From assembly GCA_043776635.1 (NCBI GenBank), contig JAYVRA010000032.1, positions 1 to 31,815 of the forward strand: 31,815 bases of DNA, given 5' to 3'. Shown piece by piece: positions 1 to 6,281 of the stretch (position 1 is its first letter; each line of letters opens with the position of its first letter). The translations under genes were made by a program, and so were the position numbers. The notes beneath the pieces are model-generated. The model was given only the letters and a program-made list of their open reading frames with translations. It did no database searches and had not been told where the DNA came from. Source of the stretch: JANMEX01 sp043776635 (GTDB lineage Bacteria > Pseudomonadota > Alphaproteobacteria > Rhizobiales > Rhizobiaceae).

Positions 1-99
1 AACGGCGAACTCAATTCCTGTGCGCATAACCCTGAATCGCACATCCAGCAAAACAAGGGAATCCAAATCTGGACTCCTTCGTTGCGATCAATCCACTAG
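1..99 (+). mobile_element. Probable 3' end of an IS630-type element, running in from the left edge
   Basis: An open frame enters from the left edge and stops at a TAG at 97-99 with the last residues S-I-H. The last 13 bases before and including that stop (ATCAATCCACTAG) are identical to the reverse complement of the IS630-type transposase end at the right edge of the window. Further upstream only short pieces agree (a CCAAAT stretch), and the left copy seems to carry about 13 extra bases. I infer a decayed end of a related element. The IS5-type element that follows is inserted at the TA of this stop codon. The remaining protein frame is too divergent to confirm the family. Confidence 0.4.
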
Positions 100-113
100 G
101 GCCTGTGAACAAT
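99..113 (+). repeat. Left terminal inverted repeat of the IS5-type element
   Basis: GGGCCTGTGAACAAT, preceded by TA. It pairs with the right end at 918-932 with two mismatches. Confidence 0.8.
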
Positions 114-168
114 AGGGGTTCCCTTTTTGATTGATAAGTGATTCAAGTTCTCTTTTGGGAGCGATTGA

Positions 169-916
169 ATGGACACGAGCCGATTTGTTGTGAGCGACGC
201 GATGTGGTTGCGGTTTGAGGGGCTGCTTCCCGGCAAGGCAGCGGACAGAGGCGTAACTGCTGCCGACACGCGATTGTTTCTGGAGGCGGTGTTTTGGCGA
301 GTCCGCACGGGGTCGCCGTGGCGCGATCTTCCACCTGCGTTCGGCAACTGGAAGAGCGCATTCAGGCGGTTCAGGCGCTGGGCACGGGTTTGACCGGCTT
401 TTCCAGCACGTCTCGGGCGATCCCGACATGGAATACGCGCTGATCGATGGCACGATTGTTTCCGTTCACCAGAAGGCGACCGGCGCTAAAGGGGGACTCA
501 AAATCAGGCCATCGGTCGCTCGAAAGGCGGACTGACTACCAAAAATCATGGCGTTGGTCGATGCACTTGGCAACCTCGTGCACTTCGTCCTGATGCCCGG
601 CCAGCGCAACGACATATGGGCGTCAGGCTACTGATCGACGGGCTGAAATTCGACGTGCTGCTCGCCGACAAGGCTTTCGATGCCAACTGGCTGCGCACAG
701 ACATCATCGAACGTGGCGCGCAAGCCGTGATCCCGCCGCGAAAGCACTGCAATATCCAAATCGACTACGATATCGAAATGTACAAGTGGCGTCATCTGGT
801 CTAAAACTACCTCGCCAAAATCAAGGAGTTCCAGGCAATAGCAACCCGCTACGACAAAACCTACAACAGCTTTCGTGCCATAATAAACCTCACCGCAACT
901 CTCATCGCCTGCCGGT
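169..916 (+). pseudogene. IS5-family DDE transposase, frameshifted and stopped
   Basis: The first segment (from ATG 169, about 74 residues) has the typical N-terminal block of IS5/IS427 transposases, with a WLRFEGLLPG-like opening and a TGSPWRDLPPAFGNWKS stretch. Later family blocks occur in other frames: an L-I-D-G-T-I-V segment with the first catalytic Asp near 444, an LLADKAFDANWLR segment with the second Asp near 667, and a YLAKIKEFQAIATRYDKT segment with the Glu near 825. The frame must change near 390, near 500 and near 615, and a TAA interrupts it at 802-804. With at least three frameshifts and one stop, no active transposase can be made. This is old decay, not programmed frameshifting of a two-ORF element. 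Confidence 0.85.
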
Positions 917-917
917 A

Positions 918-932
918 ATTGTCCACAGACCC
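918..932 (-). repeat. Right terminal inverted repeat of the IS5-type element
   Basis: Read on the minus strand it is GGGTCTGTGGACAAT, followed outward by TA at 933-934. Confidence 0.8.
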
Positions 933-951
933 TAGGGTTCGCTGCTGATTG

Positions 952-1542
952 TTATTGGCCTGGCAGAGGCAACCATTGATCGACTATTGCGCCAAGGGTC
1001 GCCTTCATGTCCATTCCGACCGAAAGACGCAAGTGCTCGGCACCGACAACTCCAGCATAAAAAACTTGCGCCGCTTTTGCGGCTTGTTCTGGAACCAAAC
1101 CGGCATTACCAAAAAGCAACGTAACAAACTCGATCCGGGCCCTGTCGACATTCGCAACCACGTCCCGGGCTGCCATGTCAAACCGGCCCCAGTCGCGGAT
1201 CGCCGGTTCAATCGAAGCGCCGCCATAGATTTCGTCAGGTAGTATTGAAATCCGGTCGACGAGCGCAAGCAAAGCCTGTCTTGCAGGCAGATTTGACAAC
1301 ATGACCGCAGCGCTGATGTCGTCCGTCGCCAGTTGTACCCATCGCGCCAGCATCGCAGCCTTTAGTGCGGCAAGGTTCCTGAAATGCCAATAGAACGACC
1401 CCTTCGTGGCACCCAAGTCCCGCGCCAGCGTTTCCACACGAACGGTGGCAACGCCTTCGCGCACCAGCCGCCTGTAGGCAACCAGGATCCAGTCGTTTGC
1501 GCTCAGGCGGACAACATTTTTGGTTTCGCCAATCTCAGTCAT
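952..1542 (-). CDS. TetR-family transcriptional regulator
   Basis: This is a 196-residue cytoplasmic DNA-binding repressor of the TetR type. Residues about 15-60 form the N-terminal three-helix domain. They include the recognition-helix region A-R-D-L-G-A-T-K-G-S-F-Y-W-H-F, which is the best-conserved TetR signature. The rest is an all-helical ligand/dimerisation domain with no recognisable ligand specificity. The gene is divergent from the membrane protein gene starting at 1626, and the 83-bp gap holds two CATAC-N6-GTATG palindromes. I infer that the protein represses itself and the divergent genes. The stop lies only 18 bp from the IS5 flank, so the insertion did not cut it. The ligand is unknown; decay of its presumed target operon may have left it without a job. 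Confidence 0.9.
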   Translation of the reverse strand: MTEIGETKNVVRLSANDWILVAYRRLVREGVATVRVETLARDLGATKGSFYWHFRNLAALKAAMLARWVQLATDDISAAVMLSNLPARQALLALVDRISILPDEIYGGASIEPAIRDWGRFDMAARDVVANVDRARIEFVTLLFGNAGLVPEQAAKAAQVFYAGVVGAEHLRLSVGMDMKATLGAIVDQWLPLPGQ

Positions 1543-1550
1543 GCGACAAA

Positions 1551-1566
1551 CATACGCAGCCGTATG
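1551..1566. promoter_or_regulatory. Operator-like palindrome 1 (candidate TetR site)
   Basis: CATACG-CAGC-CGTATG, a perfect 6-bp inverted repeat with a 4-bp spacer. It starts 9 bp upstream of the TetR start codon. The same pattern recurs 45 bp away, as expected for an autoregulating TetR protein. Confidence 0.55.
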
Positions 1567-1595
1567 GACTTGCGCAAACGGAAAAAGCAGACGAC

Positions 1596-1611
1596 CATAC
1601 GGATGAGTATG
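1596..1611. promoter_or_regulatory. Operator-like palindrome 2 (candidate TetR site)
   Basis: CATACG-GATG-AGTATG, a second copy of the pattern at 1551-1566 with one arm mismatch. The symmetry extends one base each side (CCATAC...GTATGG). It lies just before the GGAGG ribosome site (1616-1620) of the next gene, where a bound repressor would block transcription. Confidence 0.55.
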
Positions 1612-1625
1612 GAATGGAGGCTATA

Positions 1626-2000
1626 ATGAATACCTGGCTTGTTTTGGCAGCGTTGCTTTCGGTCATAACTTGCGGTTTGCATGTTTTTGCTGGTGGCCCC
1701 GGGATTCATGTTCCGATGCTCCAATCGTCTTTGCAACCGGTTGTCAAAGGCGTCTGGTCAGTTGTCTGGCATGCCGTCACCGCCATCATTTTCACAAATT
1801 CGGCAGCCTTTTACATTGCCGCCCAGAATCCGGATACCGCGTTAGTAATCAGCCTGTATCCCATCCTTATCTCGGTCGTCTTCACTGTTCTGTTCCTGTT
1901 TTACGGCCTCAGACGCGTTGGTTCAGTATGGCCGATGCCGCAGTGGACGGCGTTCGCGCTGATTGCGGTCTTGGCAGCAGCGGGACTGGTGCGAGGGTGA
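1626..2000 (+). CDS. Uncharacterised four-helix inner-membrane protein
   Basis: A 124-residue, very hydrophobic protein with about four transmembrane segments (roughly residues 3-25, 40-62, 70-92 and 102-122). A short conserved-looking L-H-V-F-A-G-G stretch follows the first helix. A GGAGG at 1616-1620 sits 5 bases before this ATG, which decides the start. I do not recognise a named family and assign no function. The gene is first in a divergent unit opposite the TetR gene. Its TGA overlaps the GTG of the next reading frame by three bases (1997-2000), so the two were probably translationally coupled parts of one membrane system. Confidence 0.75.
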   Translation: MNTWLVLAALLSVITCGLHVFAGGPGIHVPMLQSSLQPVVKGVWSVVWHAVTAIIFTNSAAFYIAAQNPDTALVISLYPILISVVFTVLFLFYGLRRVGSVWPMPQWTAFALIAVLAAAGLVRG

Positions 2001-2623
2001 GCGCCCCGTCTCGATCGCGCTCGCTTCATCGTACCACGGCGATCGTTCTCTCCGTCTTCCTCATGTTACATGTCACAAACCATCTGGTGGCAGTTGCGGG
2101 ATAGGGTCCGCATATGGAGGTGATGTCGGCGCTGCGTTCATTTTACCGCAATCCGATGATCGAGCCGCTGATACTGGCGCTAGCCGCGTGGCAGGCTGGC
2201 TCCGGCTTGGCCATGCTCTGGCGTGCTCGCCATGCGCATCGTGATGCTCTCGGCTGGCTGCAGCATCTGTCTGGGTTGTACCTCTCCTTCTTTCTGCTTG
2301 TTCATGTATCTGCGGTGCTGGCTGGCCGCGCCGTCTTTGGCCTCGACACCGATTTCCGTTTTGCCGCCGCCGGATTTCATGTCGGCAATTGGATATGGTT
2401 CTTTGTCCCTTACTATTTCCTCGCGCTGTTCTCGCTATTCGCCCATGTTGGCTGCGGCATATACTGGAACTTGTCGGGAAGCAGACCCGGAATTCGCAAA
2501 GCCGCGCTCACCGCAATGTTAATTGCCGGCATAATCATCGCAACTGCGGTCGTGCTGGCACTTGCAGGCGCGTTTTATGTCGTGGATATTCCGTCGGCTT
2601 ACCGCGCGACTTACGGAAACTGA
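1997..2623 (+). pseudogene. Multi-spanning membrane protein gene interrupted by an in-frame TAG
   Basis: A 209-codon frame starts at a GTG overlapping the upstream stop. It is continuous except for a TAG at codon 36 (2102-2104). The first 35 residues form one transmembrane helix with an L-H-V-T-N-H motif. The frame after the stop (ATG at 2114) encodes about four further helices with the motifs L-V-H-V-S and F-A-H-V-G. The spaced intramembrane histidines recall haem-binding subunits such as succinate dehydrogenase cytochrome b, but that is only resemblance. Because the frame matches on both sides, a single base change explains the stop. Alternatively the part from 2114 could be translated alone: an AGGG lies 7 bases before that ATG. 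The call rests on the uninterrupted frame, not on a database match. Confidence 0.6.
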
Positions 2624-2626
2624 TCC

Positions 2627-2902
2627 ATGAACCCGTTCACCGTCATTGACATGCACACCGGCGGCAATCCGCTGCGGATCATCTCCTCCGGCTATCCGGC
2701 CATTCCGAAGGGTACGATCCTTGAGAAGCGTGCGTATGTGCGCAACAATCTTGATCACTTGCGCAAGACCCTGATGTTCGAGCCGCGCGGCCATTATGAC
2801 ATGTACGGAGCTCTTCTTGTGGAGCCGGACTTGCCCCACTCGGACATGGCCGTGCTGTTCATGCACAATGAGGGCTATTCCACCATGTGAGGCCACGGGG
2901 TT
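2627..2902 (+). pseudogene. Proline racemase / hydroxyproline epimerase-dehydratase family gene, truncated
   Basis: The 87 encoded residues match the N-terminal part of the proline racemase superfamily (4-hydroxyproline 2-epimerase, trans-3-hydroxyproline dehydratase). Recognisable blocks are D-M-H-T-G-G near the start, R-G-H-x-D-M-Y-G in the middle and F-M-H-N-E-G-Y-S-T-M at the end. Family members are about 330-345 residues long. Here the codon expected to be the catalytic Cys in the M-C-G-H-G motif is TGA (2888-2890). Four more family-like codons (G-H-G-V) follow, and then a repeat replaces the rest. The gene is certainly non-functional as a full enzyme. The start is 3 bases after the previous stop, so it belonged to the same unit. 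Confidence 0.85.
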
Positions 2903-2960
2903 ACGGTGACAGTGCACTAAATTATTGCCTTGATTACGGCAGTTACGGTGACCAATAACT
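2898..2960. repeat. Unclassified repeat junction with 11-bp direct repeats
   Basis: GTTACGGTGAC occurs at 2900-2910 and again at 2942-2952, with a related TGATTACGG between them. This segment replaces the missing 3' part of the racemase-family gene on one side and the missing C-terminal part of the IS1595 transposase on the other. It is a rearrangement scar, possibly the end of another mobile element. I could not assign a family. Confidence 0.45.
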
Positions 2961-3281
2961 TAGGTCCAGACCCTGGGTGTAAACCTTGCCGCCACGCTTT
3001 AAAAGCCCGAAAACAGGGACTTTTCTTGCAGCACCACGCCCTCGTTTGCCTTTGTGATGGCCGCCGAAATGGCTTTCATCAACTTCAATTTCACTAACAA
3101 ACATAGCCTCACTTGTCGCATCAAGTTCCAAAGAAGTCATCGCGCGAAGGCGAAGGAAATAGAACGCCGCTGTCTTACGGTTGACCCCGCATAGACCCCC
3201 AGCTGTCAAAACTGTTGATCCGGCAACAAAATGCTCAATCAAACGATCTTGCTTGTAATCGCTCAGACGGCTCTTACGCAT
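2943..3281 (-). pseudogene. IS1595-type (ISXO2-like DDE) transposase, C-terminally truncated
   Basis: The frame has 112 residues, about half the usual length. The N-terminal part holds a helix-turn-helix-like segment (T-A-G-G-L-C-G-V-N-R-K-T-A). It is followed by the start of the ISXO2-like catalytic domain, with E-I-E-V-D-E-S-H-F-G-G containing the first acidic residue, and then a basic G-K-R-G-R-G-A stretch. The later catalytic residues are absent. The last nine or so residues after K-V-Y-T-Q are encoded by foreign sequence (a MITE-like tip plus the 2898-2960 repeat) and are not transposase. It cannot be active. Confidence 0.85.
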
Positions 3282-3325
3282 AGGGTCAATGATAACTCCA
3301 ATCGTGAGTTATCCGGTTCAGCCCC
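2973..3325 (-). mobile_element. Truncated IS1595-family element
   Basis: The 5' end of the element appears intact. Upstream of the transposase start, the outer boundary reads GGGGCTGAACCGGATAAC on the minus strand (ending near 3324), the kind of terminal repeat I expect for this family. It also contains a 7-bp inverted repeat, ATAACTC...GAGTTAT at 3292-3312. The other end is lost: homology stops at about 2974, where a GGGTCTGGACC sequence resembling the tip of the window's MITE begins. Confidence 0.65.
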
Positions 3326-3352
3326 TTGGATTATTGAAAACTGATAAAGGTT

Positions 3353-4108
3353 CTAAAACTCAATGCTCTGCAAGGAGGGGCCGTTGCGCTTCAACCATGC
3401 CTTGGCCTTGTCCATCTGCGGACAAAGCTCTTCACATAGTCGCCAGAAGTCGGGACCATGATTCATTTCGACAAGATGCGCGACCTCATGAGCCACCAGA
3501 TAAAAGATCACTAATCGCGGCGCCATCATAATGCGCCAGGAGAAGGATAGGTTGCCGTCTGATGAGCACGAGCCCCAGCGGCTTTTGGTATCTTTGAACT
3601 TGATGCTCTTGATCTTTTTGCCCGTCTTTTTGGCAAGCTCAAACGCTATCGGCTCAATGTCGATTTTAGCCTGTCTTTTCAAAAAATCAGACAAGCGACG
3701 AGCCAGATGCGAGCGCTCGCCGTAGACCAAAAGATAGGGGCCATCTTCATCCTGCGCCTGCTCCACACTGCCGCGCTTGGCCTGCTCATGCAAAATGAGA
3801 TGGTTGATGCCTCGCACGGGCAGTTTCACTCCCGGGCGCAGCTTTGGCTTATCTGGATATTTGGCAAGCTTAGTTTCCAGCCATCCTTGGTGGCGAGACA
3901 GAAAGGTCTCCACCTCATGGCTAGGCAAACCTAGCGGTACAGTAATTTTGAGCGCACGCCCTCCCGTATCAATACGTAGTGTCAGGCGGTTGGCGCGGGC
4001 ACTTTCCACTACGCGCAGCACGAGCGTGCGCTCACCCACTTGATGCGCCCGTTCGATGGGTGCAGCAGGAGTTGGCTTGAATGCGGTGCGGAGAAAGCCA
4101 AAGACCAT
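3353..4108 (-). CDS. M48-type zinc metallopeptidase, YgjP/DUF45 family
   Basis: A 251-residue soluble protein of the YgjP-like family of putative zinc metalloproteases. The zinc-binding H-E-V-A-H motif is at residues 207-211. A further conserved M-N-H-G-P-D-F segment follows with His217, and the family motif S-R-W-G-S-C-S-S lies near residues 176-183. Length and domain order are normal for the family, so the gene looks intact despite the transposon remnant 28 bp beyond its 3' end. The biological substrate is unknown in the family. It is preceded by a 466-bp gap and appears monocistronic. Confidence 0.92.
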   Translation of the reverse strand: MVFGFLRTAFKPTPAAPIERAHQVGERTLVLRVVESARANRLTLRIDTGGRALKITVPLGLPSHEVETFLSRHQGWLETKLAKYPDKPKLRPGVKLPVRGINHLILHEQAKRGSVEQAQDEDGPYLLVYGERSHLARRLSDFLKRQAKIDIEPIAFELAKKTGKKIKSIKFKDTKSRWGSCSSDGNLSFSWRIMMAPRLVIFYLVAHEVAHLVEMNHGPDFWRLCEELCPQMDKAKAWLKRNGPSLQSIEF

Positions 4109-4403
4109 TAGTTCATTTTATGTGATTCGATCTAAATTGGCGAATAGGCAATTGGCTGACAAATCTATTCCCGTTCCCATTGCATAGGCTTGGACACCTG
4201 GACTTCATCCAATACTGTTGGTGTGTAGTTGTATCTATTGAGGAGCGGAGACGCTTTCCATGCTAAATCTGCAATCAAAAATACCCGTAAGAACATACGA
4301 TACCACACCAAAATGACCAAGCAATTGCCTGTTGCCGCGTTCCATGCCGGGCAAATTCATCAGTTCTTTTTTCAGGCGGAAAATCAAGGCTACCGAGATA
4401 AAT
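4109..4403. other. Intergenic sequence with no recognised gene
   Basis: This is the left part of the gap between the M48 peptidase start and the kinase stop. No open frame here has a recognisable family signature, and I see no RNA gene. It must contain the promoter of the leftward peptidase gene, but no box is clear enough to mark. Confidence 0.5.
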
Positions 4404-4507
4404 TAGAGCATCGTTGTGCCAAAAGTGTGTGCGGTTTTGCGCTAAAACGATGCGACAAAACAAGGACTTGGAGCAGTGCGCCGATTCTATATCGGCGACC
4501 TGTGCTC
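4404..4507. repeat. Hyphomicrobiales-type intergenic palindromic repeat
   Basis: The segment has the order AGAGCATCGTT, AAAAGTGTG, CGGTTTTGCG, AAAACGATGCG, AAACAAGGACTT, GAGCA. From memory this order is characteristic of a repeat scattered through Rhizobium/Brucella-type genomes. GCATCGTT (4408-4415) pairs with AACGATGC (4446-4453). A second hairpin follows: CGCCGAT (4479-4485) with ATCGGCG (4491-4497), framed by GAGCA (4471-4475) and TGCTC (4503-4507). It lies between the converging end of the kinase gene and the peptidase promoter region and may act as an mRNA 3' structure. The taxonomic assignment is recall, not a search. Confidence 0.6.
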
Positions 4508-4574
4508 TAAGCCTGCGCTTGATAGACTTGCTCATGAAAATGAATGGGATAAAAAGATCAAATGAAAAATGACC

Positions 4575-6281
4575 CTAGTGGGAGGCCTTTACTGCAAGAG
4601 CAACGCATGTCACAAAAAGTACCAATGAAACTCCTTTCCAAAACGCAACCGGATTGCGTTCCAATAGCGGTTTGAAGTCGCCATAACCTAGGGCGCTGTT
4701 TGGCTTGCGTAAGTTCTCGGTGAATGCCGACAACGCCTCAGCACGTCGACCTGGATCTTTCTCCACCGCGTTTTCCAGCGCAGCATTCACCCAGTCTGGA
4801 ATGTCTTTGCGAAGTAAAGTTGCTGGAATATAAGTGAGGCGTTTCGCATCGCCTGCGGTTTTGATTGACTTGCCATATGGCAATTTTCCCGTCAGTATTT
4901 CGTAAGTGATCGCGCCGAGCGAATAAATATCCGACAGGTTGGAAGCTGGCGCACCGGTGAGATGCTCTGGGGCGGAATAGTCTGCCGTGCCTTGCAGTAT
5001 GGTGGACTTCTTGCCTACCTCGTCCTGCCAGCTGGCGGCTTGCGACGAGCCGAAGTCGATGATTTTCACTAGGCCTTGCGCGTTTATCATAATGTTGCCG
5101 GGCTTCAAATCCAAGTGTAAGACATCCTTGCGGTGCATAGCGCGAAGGCCGAGAGCAACTTGCTCAATAATGGAGCGTACTGCTTCAAGGTCCGGCTTCG
5201 GATTGTCGAGCATCCATTGCTGCAGTGTCTTACCGTCAAAATATTCTGTAACGTGATAAAGAAAGCGCCGCTGGTTTTTGGCGTTGTGAATTTTCAAAGT
5301 ATGCGGGCTGGACACCAGCCGCCCGACCCATTCCTCGCGGGCAAAGCTGTCAATGTAGGTCTTATCATCGCTGAAATTGGGCGAAGGGGTCTTTATGGCC
5401 ACAACTTCGTTTGTCGCATCGTCCATTGCCAGATAAACTTGGCTGCGGCTGCTTTCGTGGATCGGCCTGACAATTGTAAATCCATCTAACTTATCGCCAG
5501 CGCTGAGTAATTTCGGAAATGGAAGATGCGATGCCGCGTTTTTTTGACTCTCAGCGCTCTGGGTTCCGGCATTTATGACGCTGATAACTTGGCATGTAAG
5601 GTTATCCGTGCTGCCGCGCTCAAAGGCCAAATCCACGATTGTCTTGGCGCTGACTTCATTGTCATTTCCGCCCAGAATGCGGGTAATATCTGCAGTCGAT
5701 AGCGTGTCATGGATGCCATCGGTGCTAAGAAAATAAATGTCGCCCGCCTCTAAATTCTCCTGGCGATAGTCAATTTCCAAATTTTGATTGATACCAAACG
5801 CACGCGATAAATGCTCCAGACCCCGCCCGACTTTGATACGGTGATCGGTCGTCAACTGCTCGAGAAAGCCACCGCGCTGCCGATAGATGCGTGAATCTCC
5901 GGCGTGGAAAATATGTGCCAGACCGGACTTCATGACGATGCCCGAAAAGGTGGAGACCATCCCTCGCTCATCGAAGTCTTGCCGCTGACCCTGCGCATAA
6001 AGCCATGCGTTGGTGGCTTTTAGAACAGTGGCCACGGAGCGCTTCACGGTCCAGCTTTCATGGGTGCAATAATAGTCTTCTAAGAATGAGCGAACGCAGC
6101 ATTCGCTGGCTTCCTTTGCCGCCTCGCTGGACGACATACCATCGGCAATGGCGATAGCAACGCCCTTGGCATTCAGCTCCTGACCTATTGGAATGACGAC
6201 GCCATATGAATCATCATTGCGGAGCTTTCGCCCCGCAATTGAATATTGGCCAATGGATAATTGGAGAGTGTCTTGGATCAC
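4575..6281 (-). CDS. Fused PP2C-type phosphatase / serine-threonine protein kinase of the nitrate assimilation locus
   Basis: A 568-residue two-domain signalling protein. Residues about 1-240 form a PP2C phosphatase with its metal-binding aspartates (I-A-D-G-M at 45-49, H-A-G-D-S with Asp129, S-T-D-G-I with Asp188, S-T-D-N with Asp226). Residues about 265-525 form a Hanks-type kinase with the ATP lysine in V-A-I-K (Lys297), the catalytic loop H-L-D-L-K-P-G-N (Asp391), D-F-G at 409-411 and A-P-E at 437-439. A single C-terminal helix (about 547-565) should anchor it to the inner membrane. All catalytic residues are present. The GTG start overlaps the transporter stop by four bases. Homologous fusions sit next to nitrate transporters in other proteobacteria such as Pseudomonas. 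Post-translational control of nitrate uptake or reduction is inferred. Confidence 0.93.
   Translation of the reverse strand: MIQDTLQLSIGQYSIAGRKLRNDDSYGVVIPIGQELNAKGVAIAIADGMSSSEAAKEASECCVRSFLEDYYCTHESWTVKRSVATVLKATNAWLYAQGQRQDFDERGMVSTFSGIVMKSGLAHIFHAGDSRIYRQRGGFLEQLTTDHRIKVGRGLEHLSRAFGINQNLEIDYRQENLEAGDIYFLSTDGIHDTLSTADITRILGGNDNEVSAKTIVDLAFERGSTDNLTCQVISVINAGTQSAESQKNAASHLPFPKLLSAGDKLDGFTIVRPIHESSRSQVYLAMDDATNEVVAIKTPSPNFSDDKTYIDSFAREEWVGRLVSSPHTLKIHNAKNQRRFLYHVTEYFDGKTLQQWMLDNPKPDLEAVRSIIEQVALGLRAMHRKDVLHLDLKPGNIMINAQGLVKIIDFGSSQAASWQDEVGKKSTILQGTADYSAPEHLTGAPASNLSDIYSLGAITYEILTGKLPYGKSIKTAGDAKRLTYIPATLLRKDIPDWVNAALENAVEKDPGRRAEALSAFTENLRKPNSALGYGDFKPLLERNPVAFWKGVSLVLFVTCVALAVKASH

Larger units (their letters stand above)
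99..932 (+). mobile_element. Degenerate IS5-family (IS427-like) insertion sequence
   Basis: An 834-bp element is bounded by imperfect 15-bp inverted repeats, GGGCCTGTGAACAAT at 99-113 and the complement of GGGTCTGTGGACAAT at 918-932 (13 of 15 match). A TA dinucleotide flanks each end (97-98 and 933-934), consistent with the TA target duplication of this group. The size is normal for the IS427 group. The internal transposase gene is broken, so the copy is dead unless helped in trans. Its ends share the GGGTCTG start with the short MITE-like elements elsewhere in the window, which suggests related transposases. Confidence 0.85.

Noticed and set aside
169..916. Programmed frameshifting in the IS5-type transposase
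   Set aside because: There are at least three frame breaks plus an in-frame stop, which fits decay and not a single programmed shift.
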